Positions 42,766 to 52,410 are shown, numbered from the stretch's first letter. The stretch: 64,000 bases of DNA from Pseudomonadota bacterium (GCA_023416335.1 JAEZHY010000041.1:28130-92129); one strand, 5' to 3'. Notes: a model not told the origin generated them from the letters alone. Made by a program: numbers and translations.

Positions 42766-43431
42766 TTAGTGAAGGACCTTTCCGAGTCTGTCCCAGCGGA
42801 TGTAGCTGTCGGAAGGAGTGATACTGAGTTCGCCGTCCTGGTTCCAGGACCAGTAGATGATGAAGGCTTCGCCCTTGAGGTCGTCGAATTCGACGAATTT
42901 CCAGAAACGACTGTCGTAGCTTTCATCCCTGTTGTCCCCCATAACAAACAGGTTGTTCGGGGGGACCACGATCGGCCCCATGTTATCCCGGGGACTCACG
43001 CTCGCGGGCAGTACTTTGGGGTCGCTGTGAACGGCCCAGGGTTCGTCCAGTGGTTTATCGTTGACATAAACCTTCTTGTCCTTGACCTGAACCGTATCGC
43101 CCGGGAGTCCGATGACGCGCTTGATGAAATCTTTGGACGGATCGACCGGATATTGAAAGACAACGATATCGAATCGCTTGGGGTCCTTAATGTGTAGTAA
43201 TTCTTTGTTAAGAATTGGAACCTTGACGCCGTATATGAATTTATTGACAAGGATGTGGTCCCCGACAAGCAGGGTCGGTTTCATGGAACCGGAGGGTATT
43301 TTGAAAGCCTGGACAACGAAAGCACGGATAAAAAGTGCCAGCAAAACGGCGATGATAATTGCTTCTCCGTATTCGCGAACCAGACTTTTTTGCCTGGCTT
43401 TCTCATTCGGGGTATCGGCAACGTATTTCAA
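42766..43431 (-). CDS. lepB: Signal peptidase I
   Basis: The inner-membrane serine protease has a single N-terminal transmembrane helix (EAIIIAVLLALFIRAFVVQAFKI), the catalytic Ser in IPSGSMKPTLLVGD, the general-base Lys in SKDFIKRVIGLPGD, and the GDNRDESYDSRFW box. It cleaves Sec signal peptides. I chose the TTG at 43431, seven bases after AAAGGAG, over the open frame up to 43500; that longer frame adds an atypical Cys-containing stretch. Divergently placed from the pil operon. Confidence 0.93.
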   Translation of the reverse strand: MKYVADTPNEKARQKSLVREYGEAIIIAVLLALFIRAFVVQAFKIPSGSMKPTLLVGDHILVNKFIYGVKVPILNKELLHIKDPKRFDIVVFQYPVDPSKDFIKRVIGLPGDTVQVKDKKVYVNDKPLDEPWAVHSDPKVLPASVSPRDNMGPIVVPPNNLFVMGDNRDESYDSRFWKFVEFDDLKGEAFIIYWSWNQDGELSITPSDSYIRWDRLGKVLH

Positions 43432-43567
43432 CTTCAGCTCCTTTAAACAAGGGATTTTGAGGTAAGCTGGTATAGTAATAAGTTTCTTGCATGTTTTCAA
43501 GCGATGATGATAGATTCGCTAAATTCGGGGTAATGTCGAATGGATAACGGCGGGGATAATTTTTGAC

Positions 43568-44629
43568 ATGCTTCCTTTCTTATCGAAGAGCGGAAATCTC
43601 GTCGGTTTGGACATCGGTACGCACAGTGTAAAGCTTGTGCAGGTTCAGACCGGAAACGGCAAGCCTAAACTCGTGAGCATGGGCGTCGCTCCTCTGGACC
43701 GGGACATGTTTTCGGAGGGCAGAGTTGCACAGCCCGAGCAGATTGCAGGAGTTATTCGCCAACTTGCAGATCATCTCAAAGTAAAGCAGAAGACGGTTGC
43801 AGTTTCCGTTTCAGGCTACGATGTGATGATAAAAAAGATTGAACTTCCTACCATGACCGAGGAAGAACTTGAAACTAAGATGCACTCCGAACTCGGTCAA
43901 TATATCCCCTACAATGTTGATGAAGTCGATATAGACTACCAGGTTCTGGATGTTGCAAAGGATCGTCCGAATTATATGGAGGTCCTTCTTGTTGCTGCAA
44001 AGAAGGAGTCCATAGCCGACTTCAACAGCTTATTGAAGATGGGGGGATTCGATCCATACGTAGTAGATGTAGATTTCTTTGCTCTTGGAAATGCATTCGA
44101 AGCGACATATGAATCTGGAGAAGAAATAACAGCGTTGCTTGATATAGGTGCCCACAAATCGGTTATGAACATAATCCAGAAAGGGGTACCTATCCTGACG
44201 CGCAGCATATCCATAGGGGGAAACCAGGCCACCGAAAATATCAAGGATGCGTTCAACATCTCATTCCCAGAAGCCGAGAAGGCGAAGCTGGGCGAATTCG
44301 CAGACAGGTTTCCGCGTGCGGAACTGGAGGAGGTTTTCGTATCCACCGTCAGCAACTGGGTAAACGAATGCAGCCGTGCTGTGGATTTCTACTACAACAA
44401 CTATCCGGACAAGAAGATCGACAGATTGCTTCTGTGTGGAGGTTCGAGCCGGTTGCCGGAACTCGACAAGGTGTTTCAGGAAAAGATGGAAATTCCGGTA
44501 GAGATTTTCAATCCTCTTGCAAGGCTCCAGTTCGACTCCAAGCATTTCGATCCTGAATATATAGAGTATATTGGCCCTCAGATGGCCATCTCCCTTGGAC
44601 TGGCTTTAAGAAAGTCGAAAGAAAAATGA
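43568..44629 (+). CDS. pilM: Type IV pilus assembly ATPase-like protein PilM
   Basis: The 353-residue actin-like protein has the PilM start pattern (GLDIGTHSVKLVQVQ), a MLLDIG-like phosphate motif (TALLDIGAHKSVMNII), and the helix ANGFEAT-like/GGSSRLPELDKVF adenosine motif. PilM forms cytoplasmic rings and binds PilN. Its stop overlaps the next start by 4 bp (ATGA). It is the first gene of a pilMNOQ operon. Confidence 0.93.
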   Translation: MLPFLSKSGNLVGLDIGTHSVKLVQVQTGNGKPKLVSMGVAPLDRDMFSEGRVAQPEQIAGVIRQLADHLKVKQKTVAVSVSGYDVMIKKIELPTMTEEELETKMHSELGQYIPYNVDEVDIDYQVLDVAKDRPNYMEVLLVAAKKESIADFNSLLKMGGFDPYVVDVDFFALGNAFEATYESGEEITALLDIGAHKSVMNIIQKGVPILTRSISIGGNQATENIKDAFNISFPEAEKAKLGEFADRFPRAELEEVFVSTVSNWVNECSRAVDFYYNNYPDKKIDRLLLCGGSSRLPELDKVFQEKMEIPVEIFNPLARLQFDSKHFDPEYIEYIGPQMAISLGLALRKSKEK

Positions 44630-45204
44630 TACAGATAAATCTACTCCCGGTCCGTTTAAAGAAGAGACAGGAGGGCGCCAGGCAATTCCAGTCGATCTAC
44701 TTCCTGACGATTGGGCTTTCATTGGCGATTATCGGCTATCTGTGGTTCTCCAAGGCGAATGAAATCGATATGCTCCAGAAAAGGCTTTCCTTCTTGCAGC
44801 AGGAAGTAGGCAAGCTGGCCAAATATGATCAGATGCTGCAGCAGCTGACCAAGAAAAAGGAACTTGTGGATAAGAAGCGCCAGCTGGTGAAGGACCTCAA
44901 AGCGGACCGCGATTCCGTCATCCGCATGCTGGCGATGCTTTCCGTCCAGGTACCGCCTGAGAAGCTGTGGTTCGAAAAATTGGCGCAAACCCAGAACACG
45001 GTGACTTTGGATGGAATTGCCCAGAGCAACGAAGCGATCGTTGAATTCATGCGCAATCTCGAGTCCTCTCCCTACGTCGAAAAAGGGAGCATCAATCTGG
45101 TTATGTCCAAGCAGTTTGCCATGAAGGAAATAAAGCTCAGGGAATTCCAGCTTACGTATCGGTACTATCCATTTTCTGAAGTCCAGAAAAGAACGAAGAT
45201 GTAG
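44626..45204 (+). CDS. pilN: Type IV pilus protein PilN
   Basis: The 192-residue inner-membrane protein starts with MIQINLLPVR, the conserved PilM-binding motif, followed by a transmembrane helix (YFLTIGLSLAIIGYLWF) and a periplasmic coiled coil (EIDMLQKRLSFLQQEVGKL...) with an alpha/beta domain. It overlaps pilM and precedes pilO by 5 bp. It forms heterodimers with PilO to link the platform and secretin. Confidence 0.93.
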   Translation: MIQINLLPVRLKKRQEGARQFQSIYFLTIGLSLAIIGYLWFSKANEIDMLQKRLSFLQQEVGKLAKYDQMLQQLTKKKELVDKKRQLVKDLKADRDSVIRMLAMLSVQVPPEKLWFEKLAQTQNTVTLDGIAQSNEAIVEFMRNLESSPYVEKGSINLVMSKQFAMKEIKLREFQLTYRYYPFSEVQKRTKM

Positions 45205-45209
45205 CCGCC

Positions 45210-45824
45210 ATGAAGACAAACGTATCCTTAACGGCAATTCGCGAGAAGCTGACGGCCCTCACACCTCCGCAGAAAGTGCTGCTCTTCGTCGTCACTCTGC
45301 TGGTCCTCGGGGGAGGGTTCTATTTACTGAAGTTCAACGATCAGCTCGAGACAATTGACAAATTAACCCGGAACGTCGGGGACCAGGAGAAAAAACTTGC
45401 GTCCCTGAAAGCGGCGCAGGCCAAAGTTGGCGTGCTTGAAAAAGATCTGGCTCTGGCCGAAGCGGAGCTGGCGGAGCTGGCGACCTTCCTGCCGGAACAG
45501 AAGGAAATCCCCGGGCTCCTCGAGAACGTCTCCATACTCGGGGCCAAGGTCGGCCTGGAAAACATTCTCTTTCAGCCTCAACCGGAAATGCCTCAGGATT
45601 TTTATGCGATGATCCCCGTCAAAGTGGATCTTGCAGGCTCTTATAACGATTTGGGGGTTTTTCTCGACAGCATAAGCAAGATGAACAGAATATTACGAGT
45701 GGACAGCATGACGTTGACTCGGGAAAAGCAAAAGACGGGTGGTTCGACCTTGAAAGTGAACTGTAATTTCGTGACATACCGATTCCTGGATAAACCGGTC
45801 GCGAAAGAGACGAAGAAGAAATAA
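45210..45824 (+). CDS. pilO: Type IV pilus protein PilO
   Basis: The 204-residue protein has an N-terminal membrane helix (KVLLFVVTLLVLGGGFYLL), a coiled coil (LDKLTRNVGDQEKKLASLKAAQAK) and the PilO ferredoxin-like domain with the LPEQKEIPGLLENVSILGAKVGLE core. It lies 5 bp after pilN. Alignment complex subunit. The usual next gene, pilP, is missing. Confidence 0.93.
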   Translation: MKTNVSLTAIREKLTALTPPQKVLLFVVTLLVLGGGFYLLKFNDQLETIDKLTRNVGDQEKKLASLKAAQAKVGVLEKDLALAEAELAELATFLPEQKEIPGLLENVSILGAKVGLENILFQPQPEMPQDFYAMIPVKVDLAGSYNDLGVFLDSISKMNRILRVDSMTLTREKQKTGGSTLKVNCNFVTYRFLDKPVAKETKKK

Positions 45825-45904
45825 ATCGGGGCAAATTCTTTTATGTAGGAAAAAGCCGGAATAATAAGTCTTGTCGATAGTAGAGGTTTCATAGGGGGGC
45901 TCAA

Positions 45905-47395
45905 ATGCTAAGGCGGGGAACTTTCTGGGAAGGCATTCTTCCTTTTGCACTGGGAATGGCATTTTTCCTGGGATGCTGTATCGATAACACCGGGATGGTT
46001 AATGCGGCCGGTAGTGAAGCGGACGTTCAATCCGCTGCGACAACCGGGACTGAACAGCCGGCCCGGAAGAAATCTTCCAGACCCTCGAGCAAAAGCAGCA
46101 CCGCGAAGGCTTCCTCCCAGACGCTGCCTGATTCGGCTCCGGGTACGCCCTTGCCGGGTGCGCAAAAGAAGTATACCGGGAAACCGGTCAGTCTCGACCT
46201 CATGGATGCGGATTTGCGAAATGTACTGCGGCTGCTGGCCGATCTGACGAGCACGAACATTGTCATAGAGCCGGACGTTGCCGGAAAAGTCACCCTGAAA
46301 GTGGATCAGGTCCCCTGGGATCATGTACTCGATATGGTGCTTGCAATGAACGACCTGGGCAAGGAACAGGTCGGAAACGTGATCCGTATCGCAAAGCAGG
46401 GGAAACTTCGCCAGGAATGGCAGCAGCAGGTCGAAGCTATCCGTGCAAAGCAGGAGCTGAATGAATCGAGCAAAGATCTCGGGGAACTGGCAACCGTTTA
46501 CATTCCCGTGAGTTTTGCCAAGCCCTCGGAAATTGCCTCAAAGATCACGGATTCCAAAAGCGAGCGCGGAAAAGTAGCTGTTGACGATCGCACCAGCCTG
46601 ATCATCTACACGGATTATCCGGCCAGGGTCGCAAATGCAAGGCAGTTGATCTCGAGACTCGACCGTGCCACACCTCAGGTTCTTATCGAGGCCCGCATCA
46701 TCACGCTCAAGAACACTGTTTCGAGAAACCTCGGGGTCAACCTCAGCTTCAGTGCAACTCACACCACTCAGAACGTATCGCCTACCCAGAATTTTGCAAT
46801 CAATCCTCCAGTCTTGGGTATTCCACAGTTCGATATGACAATCGGCCAGCTCATCGGCAAGACACTGATCAACGTCGATCTGGCGGTTCAGGCGCTGGAA
46901 ACGGCAAACGAAGCGCGGGTTGTGGCGGCCCCACGCGTGATGACGCTCGACAACGTGAAAGCTTCCGTAACGCAAGGACAGCAAGTACCATACCTGAAAG
47001 TATCCGACGCGATCTCAAACGTTGCGTCGACCGAATTCAAGGATGCCACTCTGGAACTCCAGGTTACGCCGCATATCACTCCGGACCGAAAGGTGAGGAT
47101 GACGATCGACGCCAAGCAGGATACGGTCTCGGAAACGCTATACAATGGAGAACCGGCTATTGATACGCGCAAAGTGTCTTCCGAACTCCTGGTTGACGAC
47201 GGAAACGTGATCGTCATCGGCGGCGTCATTGATAACTCTTTCTCCCATACAAAGACGGCTACCCCCGGTATCAGCAACATTCCGATTCTCGGCCGGCTGT
47301 TCAAGTCCGAAGAATCCAAGGAAGACCGGAATGAGCTGCTCATATTCATCAGCCCGAAAATCGTGGACGTGACAAAACCTGCGGATCGCAGTTAA
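45905..47395 (+). CDS. pilQ: Type IV pilus secretin PilQ
   Basis: The 496-residue protein has a signal/lipoprotein-like N-terminus (FALGMAFFLGCCID), a Ser/Lys-rich linker, a secretin-TonB N-domain (SLDLMDADLRNVLRLLADL...) with an N1-like region, and the C-terminal secretin domain (VLIEARIITLKNTVSRNLGVNLS ... VIVIGGVIDNSFSHTKTATPGISNIPILGRLFKS). It forms the outer-membrane pore for the pilus. AMIN domains of classical PilQ are not visible, and the protein is short. GGGGGGC lies just before the ATG. PilP is absent between pilO and pilQ. Confidence 0.93.
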   Translation: MLRRGTFWEGILPFALGMAFFLGCCIDNTGMVNAAGSEADVQSAATTGTEQPARKKSSRPSSKSSTAKASSQTLPDSAPGTPLPGAQKKYTGKPVSLDLMDADLRNVLRLLADLTSTNIVIEPDVAGKVTLKVDQVPWDHVLDMVLAMNDLGKEQVGNVIRIAKQGKLRQEWQQQVEAIRAKQELNESSKDLGELATVYIPVSFAKPSEIASKITDSKSERGKVAVDDRTSLIIYTDYPARVANARQLISRLDRATPQVLIEARIITLKNTVSRNLGVNLSFSATHTTQNVSPTQNFAINPPVLGIPQFDMTIGQLIGKTLINVDLAVQALETANEARVVAAPRVMTLDNVKASVTQGQQVPYLKVSDAISNVASTEFKDATLELQVTPHITPDRKVRMTIDAKQDTVSETLYNGEPAIDTRKVSSELLVDDGNVIVIGGVIDNSFSHTKTATPGISNIPILGRLFKSEESKEDRNELLIFISPKIVDVTKPADRS

Positions 47396-47479
47396 TTTTG
47401 ACTTGATGAACGATAGTCGAACATGTAATACTGGCAGTACGGGGAAGCAGGGGATGAAATTTCAGGAGGGAGAGGGTAA

Positions 47480-48154
47480 ATGGAGTGGTCTATCCGCGGG
47501 GGGAGACCAGGGCCGCTGCTATGTCTTGCTCTGGTGCTGTTAGTTGTTTCCGCTTGTTCGATGCAGAAACCATCCAACCAGTTCGATACTGCCAAAACCG
47601 ACAAAAATCCGTCCGAAAGCAGGCCGGCGCAGCAGCGCGTGCAGGAGCAGGAACCTGTACGGGTGGATTATCTTACTCCAATAAAAGAAATCACAACGCC
47701 TGAGATATACGTCTACAAGGAAAAAAGGCGCTTATACGTGATCCAGTCGAATGTTCTGGTGCGCGATTATCCCGTAGGGCTCGGGTTCCATCCTTCGGGC
47801 GACAAGGAACGCGAAGGCGACGGGAGAACGCCCGAAGGCGATTTCGTGATCTGTCAGAAAAACCCTGCAAGTCGTTTCTACAAAGCTCTGGGTCTGAACT
47901 ACCCGGAAAGGAAGCATGCCGAAAGGGCATTTTTTGCCGGTGTGCTTACGCCTCCCGAATTCAAGGAGATTCTTGTTGCCTCGGAACGCAAGACTACGCC
48001 TCCCTGGAATACCAAACTGGGCGGGCAGATCTTCATCCACGGCAACGGGGCTCAACGCGACTGGACCGAAGGATGTATAGCCCTCTACAACAGCGACATG
48101 GACGAGCTCTTCACCATAGCCGGAACGGGCACACCGGTACATGTGAGGCCCTAG
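47480..48154 (+). CDS. L,D-transpeptidase lipoprotein (YkuD domain)
   Basis: The 224-residue protein has a lipobox LLVVSACS (Cys acylation at about residue 26), a linker, and a YkuD domain with the catalytic motif IHGNGAQRDWTEGCIAL (HGxG...S/TxGC). The catalytic Cys and His are present. It forms 3-3 cross-links or attaches proteins to peptidoglycan, in the periplasm. AGGAGGGAGAGGGTAA precedes the ATG. It follows pilQ by 85 bp, so a role in anchoring the secretin region is plausible. Confidence 0.9.
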   Translation: MEWSIRGGRPGPLLCLALVLLVVSACSMQKPSNQFDTAKTDKNPSESRPAQQRVQEQEPVRVDYLTPIKEITTPEIYVYKEKRRLYVIQSNVLVRDYPVGLGFHPSGDKEREGDGRTPEGDFVICQKNPASRFYKALGLNYPERKHAERAFFAGVLTPPEFKEILVASERKTTPPWNTKLGGQIFIHGNGAQRDWTEGCIALYNSDMDELFTIAGTGTPVHVRP

Positions 48155-48179
48155 GGCGACAGCTAGGTATTTGGGTGAC

Positions 48180-48221
48180 AAAACAAAAGGCAGAGCAAAG
48201 GCGCTCTGCCTTTTGTTTTTT
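48180..48221 (+). terminator. Intrinsic terminator
   Basis: AAACAAAAGGCAGAG pairs with CTCTGCCTTTTGTTT, followed by T-rich sequence on the plus strand. The A-rich flank makes it work in both directions. It closes the pil/L,D-transpeptidase unit. Confidence 0.85.
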
Positions 48222-48426
48222 ATATGACAGCCTTCCTCTCCGTTTATTCCTCAAAACCGAGCTACTCCTAAGCCGCCGCCGTATCGTGGGCCGGTGTTCC
48301 CCGGGCATATTGATTTTCGGGAACCTCGAAATTATATGAATCGGGACGAGAAAACGCCCCAAAATGGGGCTGAATTGCGGCTTCGCAAAAACAAGAAACG
48401 GCTGTTAATTCAACAGGAGGGGACAA

Positions 48427-48735
48427 ATGCCGGAGTTCGGAAATTCGTTTTCAGGGCTGAAGAACGACAGGAAACTTACCCACGAAGAGCTGATTCGGGC
48501 AATCCGGTTCATGATAGCAGCCGAATATGAAGCGGTCCAGCTCTACATGCAGCTTGCGGAATCCACCGACAACGAACTCGCGCGCGTTGTGCTAAAGGAC
48601 ATTTCCGAGGAGGAAATCGTCCACGCCGGAGAGTTTCTGAGGCTCCTGCACGAACTGACGCCTGAGGAAGAAGGCTTTTACAAGAAGGGTGCCCACGAAG
48701 TCGAAGAAATGATGGAGATGATCAAAAAGGTTTGA
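48427..48735 (+). CDS. Encapsulated-ferritin-like (EncFtn-type) protein
   Basis: This 102-residue, two-helix protein has the EncFtn metal signature: Glu33 in AAEYEAV and Glu63/His66 in SEEEIVHAG, spaced as in the family (Ex29ExxH). Such proteins form annular decamers with a ferroxidase centre at the subunit interface and are usually cargo of encapsulin shells. No encapsulin gene is in the window. The C-terminus (EEMMEMIKKV) lacks an obvious cargo-loading peptide. AGGAGGGG precedes the ATG. Iron or oxidative-stress role is inferred from the residues. Confidence 0.75.
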   Translation: MPEFGNSFSGLKNDRKLTHEELIRAIRFMIAAEYEAVQLYMQLAESTDNELARVVLKDISEEEIVHAGEFLRLLHELTPEEEGFYKKGAHEVEEMMEMIKKV

Positions 48736-48778
48736 TGCCCCCGCCGAAAATGTCGACGGGGCCTTAAGTGTTTGTTCC

Positions 48779-49558
48779 TTACCAGTTCCGGCGGACGTGG
48801 ACTCCGTTTTCGGCAAGGACTTCCTTGATTCCCTCGATGGTGTAGGTTCCGTAGTGCACCATCGAGGCGATCAGCGCCGCGTCGGCGCAACCGCGGTCGA
48901 GGACCTCCACAAGGTGTTCGGGCTTTCCGGCACCCCCTGATGCGATCACCGGAATGCGGACATTGGTCGAAATGAGCTTCGTCAGATCCAACTCATAGCC
49001 TGTCTGCGTTCCGTCGGCGTCTATGGAGTTCAGGCATATTTCGCCGGCCCCGAGCCGTTCCGCTTCCCGGGCCCACCAGAGGGCGTCGATGCCCATGTAC
49101 TTGCGGCCGCCGTTGATTACGATTTCATAGCCGGAGGGTATTTTTTCCGAGACGCCGACTTTCTTCACGTCCATTCCGAGCACGACACACTGGCTGCCAA
49201 AGGCTTCCGCCCCCTGCCTGATTATGTCCGGATTGAGAACGGCCGCCGAATTGACGCTCACCTTCTCGGCACCGGCAAGCAGCACGTCCCGCATGTCTTC
49301 AAGGGTTCTAATCCCTCCGCCGACGGAGAACGGGATGAAGATTGTCTCGGCCACGCGCCTGACCACGTCCAACATGATCGGGCGGCGGTCGCTCGAAGCC
49401 GTGATGTCGTAGAAGACTATTTCGTCGGCGCCCTGCTCGTAATAGAAACGTCCCATTTCGACCGGATCGCCGATATCTATGTTGTCCTTGAACTTGATCC
49501 CCTTGGTGGTCCTTCCGTCGCGAACGTCAAGGCAAGGAATTATTCTTTTGCTCAGCAT
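48779..49558 (-). CDS. hisF: Imidazole glycerol phosphate synthase cyclase subunit
   Basis: The 259-residue TIM-barrel enzyme has the conserved [11 protein letters not shown] (catalytic Asp), [26 protein letters not shown] and [11 protein letters not shown]. It uses ammonia from HisH to make imidazole glycerol phosphate and AICAR. Its start overlaps the hisH stop (TGAATG pattern), so the pair is coupled. It is the Desulfobacterota-type HisF with an extended middle loop. Confidence 0.95.
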   Translation of the reverse strand: MLSKRIIPCLDVRDGRTTKGIKFKDNIDIGDPVEMGRFYYEQGADEIVFYDITASSDRRPIMLDVVRRVAETIFIPFSVGGGIRTLEDMRDVLLAGAEKVSVNSAAVLNPDIIRQGAEAFGSQCVVLGMDVKKVGVSEKIPSGYEIVINGGRKYMGIDALWWAREAERLGAGEICLNSIDADGTQTGYELDLTKLISTNVRIPVIASGGAGKPEHLVEVLDRGCADAALIASMVHYGTYTIEGIKEVLAENGVHVRRNW

Positions 49559-50202
49559 TCAGGGCTCCCGTTAAAGGTTCCATCCCAGTTGCAGAAATCC
49601 CTCAGGAGCTGCAGCCCCGGCTTTCCGCTCTTTTCAGGATGAAATTGCACGGCCGCCAGGTTTTTGTATGCCACGGCGGAAGTGAATGTGATTCCATATT
49701 CGGTCGCGCCCACCGTCAGTTCCTCTTTTGCCGGGTGCGGGTAGTAGCTGTGAACGAAGTAGAACTCACTTCCGACAGAAATATTGCGAAAAATGGGGTG
49801 ATCCTTTGAAAACCGGACGGCGTTCCACCCCATGTGGGGAATCTTCAAAGGGCTGCCGCTTTCGGAAGAGATTCCATCCGGAAAACGCCGGACTTCGCCG
49901 GGAAGAATGCCGAGACAGGGAGTCAGATTCTCGTGGCTGAAATCGAAAAGCACCTGGAGACCTACGCAGATTCCCAGGATTGGAATACCGGCCGAGAAGA
50001 GTTCGTGGAGGAGGCCGTCCAACCCCAGTTCCCTAAGGCTTTCCATTGACTTTCCGGCTGCCCCTACTCCGGGAAAGATGACACGGTCGGCCGAGCGGAT
50101 TTCGTCGTGCGAATTCGTAACGCGGCAGGGAAAGCCGAGGTTGTTCAACGCACGCTCCACGCTGGTGAGGTTACCCGCTTTGTAGTCCAGAATGGCAATC
50201 AC
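49552..50202 (-). CDS. hisH: Imidazole glycerol phosphate synthase glutamine amidotransferase subunit
   Basis: The 216-residue class I glutamine amidotransferase has the oxyanion/nucleophile motif [13 protein letters not shown] (Cys) and the His/Glu pair in [10 protein letters not shown]. It starts with a GTG after AAAGGAGCTGACC. Only hisH and hisF of the pathway are in the window. The pair is convergent to the EncFtn gene. Confidence 0.94.
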   Translation of the reverse strand: MIAILDYKAGNLTSVERALNNLGFPCRVTNSHDEIRSADRVIFPGVGAAGKSMESLRELGLDGLLHELFSAGIPILGICVGLQVLFDFSHENLTPCLGILPGEVRRFPDGISSESGSPLKIPHMGWNAVRFSKDHPIFRNISVGSEFYFVHSYYPHPAKEELTVGATEYGITFTSAVAYKNLAAVQFHPEKSGKPGLQLLRDFCNWDGTFNGSPEC

Positions 50203-50503
50203 GCCGGTCAGCTCCTTTGATGAAAAATGAATTCATGAGTAAATATCCCATCCTTGTTTCAAGGGGAAGAGGAAAAGCGGTCGGATTTACCGAGAGGGGG
50301 GCGGTGCAGGCGAACGATGATTGGGGCAGTGCCGTATCCGCGTGACGAATTCCGTTGTATCGGATAATCTTTGACCGGGGACCGGTTTGCGCCGTCGCCA
50401 TCAAAAGATCGTCTCGTTGCAAATGACGGCCTTTGAAATTATAGTTAATTGATGTTGTTATGAGAATAACAAGATTGAATCTAAAATTTCGGAAGGATAT
50501 CCA
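50203..50503. promoter_or_regulatory. Promoter region of the ClpX-like gene
   Basis: A possible sigma-70 promoter, TTGAAA (50433) - 17 bp - TGTTAT (50456), lies about 45 bp before the gene. A perfect inverted repeat TTGTTAT-gaga-ATAACAA (50455-50472) overlaps the -10 box and could be an operator. Otherwise no gene is supported in this spacer. Confidence 0.4.
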
Positions 50504-52294
50504 ATGTCGGATGAACCTCCAAATTTTCCTGATCAGGAAACTCTCGAAAAAGAACTCAGCGAGTATCTGTCGAAAAAATATGGATATCGGATCAAGGTGA
50601 TTTCGCCCATGATGTCGGCACAGACCAGGGAAACCCCCGAGAGCGGCAGCAAGAAGGCCGGAGGAATCGAAAATATCAAATTCGATATGAAACCGGAGCA
50701 ACTGGAAGAGTACCTGAACCAGTACGTCATCCGGCAGGATGAGCCGAAGGCGATTCTGGCCACGAAAATATGTACACACTACAACCGAATCAAGTACCTC
50801 CAGAAGAGGGCAAAACTCGGCAGCGAGCCGATGGTCGGAAGGATTAAGAACAACATTCTTCTGGTTGGTCCGACTGGGGTCGGAAAGACATACCTGGTCA
50901 AGCTCATAGCACAGAAACTCGGCGTACCGTTCGTGAAGGGGGATGCCACCAAGTTCAGCGAAACAGGTTACGTCGGGGGCGATGTGGAGGACCTCGTCCG
51001 TGAACTGGTGGTACAGGCCGACGACGACATCGAACTTGCGGAGCACGGAATCATCTACATCGATGAGATCGACAAAATTGCGTCGTCTCAGCACCTTATC
51101 GGTCCGGATGTCTCCCGCACCGGCGTGCAGCGTGCTCTGCTGAAGCCGATGGAGGAAACGGAGGTGGACCTCAGGGTCCCGCACGATCCGGTTTCCCAGA
51201 TTCAGGCCATCGAGCAGTACAGAAAGACGGGGAAGCGGGATAAGCGCACAGTCAATACGAAAAACATTCTGTTCATAATGAGCGGCGCATTTAACGGACT
51301 TGCCGAAATCGTGAAAAAACGCCTCCAGAAACAGGAGATCGGTTTTGGCGCGCAAATTCACAGCCGCGACAACGATTTCCGCTTCCTCAGGCATGTCAAG
51401 GCGGAAGACCTGATCCAGTTCGGGTTTGAAAGTGAGTTCATCGGCCGGATTCCCGTTGTTGCGGTCCTGGAGCCTCTTGAAATCGACGACCTTTTCCAGA
51501 TTCTCAAGAATCCCAAAAACCCGATTATTGTCGGGAAGAAGGAAGATTTCCGGAGTTACGGGATAGACATCCGGTTCGAAGATGATGCCTTGCATATTCT
51601 CGCGGAAAGAGCCTACCCGGAAAAGACCGGTGCGCGCGGTCTGGTGAGCGTACTGGAAAGAGTAATTCTTCCTTTCGAGAAGAAGCTTCCTTCTTCGAGG
51701 ATCAAACACTTCGCCATCACGCGGGAGATTGTGGAGAGTCCAGAAGGCGAACTCGAACGCCTGCTCGTGCCCGATGGCGATGTGGTTAATTCCGAGGCTT
51801 ACGATCGCCTGGTTCGGGAGGAAAAGGACGCTGTCCGGGCTGAAATTGCTCAGCTCCGGAAGAGGTACACGGACACCCACCCGCTCGTCTTCACCCCGGA
51901 GAGGTTTGAACTTGCGATAGACCGGTACCTGGAAACTGGCATCCGGGCCGAGGCTGTTTTCGATGAATTGCTCTCTCTTTACAACCAGGTAAGGATGTTT
52001 GAGGCTGATTTTTACGAGAAGCACGGTTTCAAGATCCATTTCAGCGAGGATGCCCTCAACGAGATCCTCCTGGAAGCAATGGAGGAGGGCGGAAGTGCTT
52101 CAGAGATCTGTGAGAGGATTTCCGTGGACTATGACTACGGATTTCGATTGATTGCGGACCGGAGCGGACAGACGCAATTTATCCTGCCCAGGGAAGCGGT
52201 AACCAGCCATCAGAAGTATCTGGACGAACTGATCCGGGAAAGCTACAGACAGTTTCCTCTTCGCCCCGGCGAATTCCAGAAAGAGATCAAATAG
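50504..52294 (+). CDS. ClpX-like AAA+ unfoldase without zinc domain
   Basis: The 596-residue ATPase has Walker A LLVGPTGVGKTYL, Walker B IIYIDEIDK, a YVGGDVED pore-loop (YVG motif), and the ClpP-docking IGFGA loop (QEIGFGAQIHS). It lacks the N-terminal Cys4 zinc domain of ClpX; instead there is a charged N-terminus. The C-terminus is extended by about 180 residues rich in charge. Conservation of IGFGA suggests it works with ClpP, but no clpP is nearby. Known from Desulfobacterota as a ClpX-like paralogue; substrate unknown. Confidence 0.85.
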   Translation: MSDEPPNFPDQETLEKELSEYLSKKYGYRIKVISPMMSAQTRETPESGSKKAGGIENIKFDMKPEQLEEYLNQYVIRQDEPKAILATKICTHYNRIKYLQKRAKLGSEPMVGRIKNNILLVGPTGVGKTYLVKLIAQKLGVPFVKGDATKFSETGYVGGDVEDLVRELVVQADDDIELAEHGIIYIDEIDKIASSQHLIGPDVSRTGVQRALLKPMEETEVDLRVPHDPVSQIQAIEQYRKTGKRDKRTVNTKNILFIMSGAFNGLAEIVKKRLQKQEIGFGAQIHSRDNDFRFLRHVKAEDLIQFGFESEFIGRIPVVAVLEPLEIDDLFQILKNPKNPIIVGKKEDFRSYGIDIRFEDDALHILAERAYPEKTGARGLVSVLERVILPFEKKLPSSRIKHFAITREIVESPEGELERLLVPDGDVVNSEAYDRLVREEKDAVRAEIAQLRKRYTDTHPLVFTPERFELAIDRYLETGIRAEAVFDELLSLYNQVRMFEADFYEKHGFKIHFSEDALNEILLEAMEEGGSASEICERISVDYDYGFRLIADRSGQTQFILPREAVTSHQKYLDELIRESYRQFPLRPGEFQKEIK

Positions 52295-52410
52295 GAATAG
52301 AATCGCAGGATTCCCCACCGGGTTGGCGAACGACTCGCAAGCCCAGTGTCGTCATTCCGGCCCTTCTCTTCGATCAGGACAAGTTCACACCGGAATCAAG
52401 GCTTTGGGGG

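Noticed and set aside
50171..52039. Long minus-strand open frame (622 codons)
   Set aside because: It is the antisense of the ClpX-like gene, which has all AAA+ motifs; the minus frame has no family motif.
52300..52410. GTCGTCATTCCGG sequence after the ClpX-like gene, like the CGTCATTCC dispersed repeat
   Set aside because: Only a partial match with no paired arm, so not called as a repeat.
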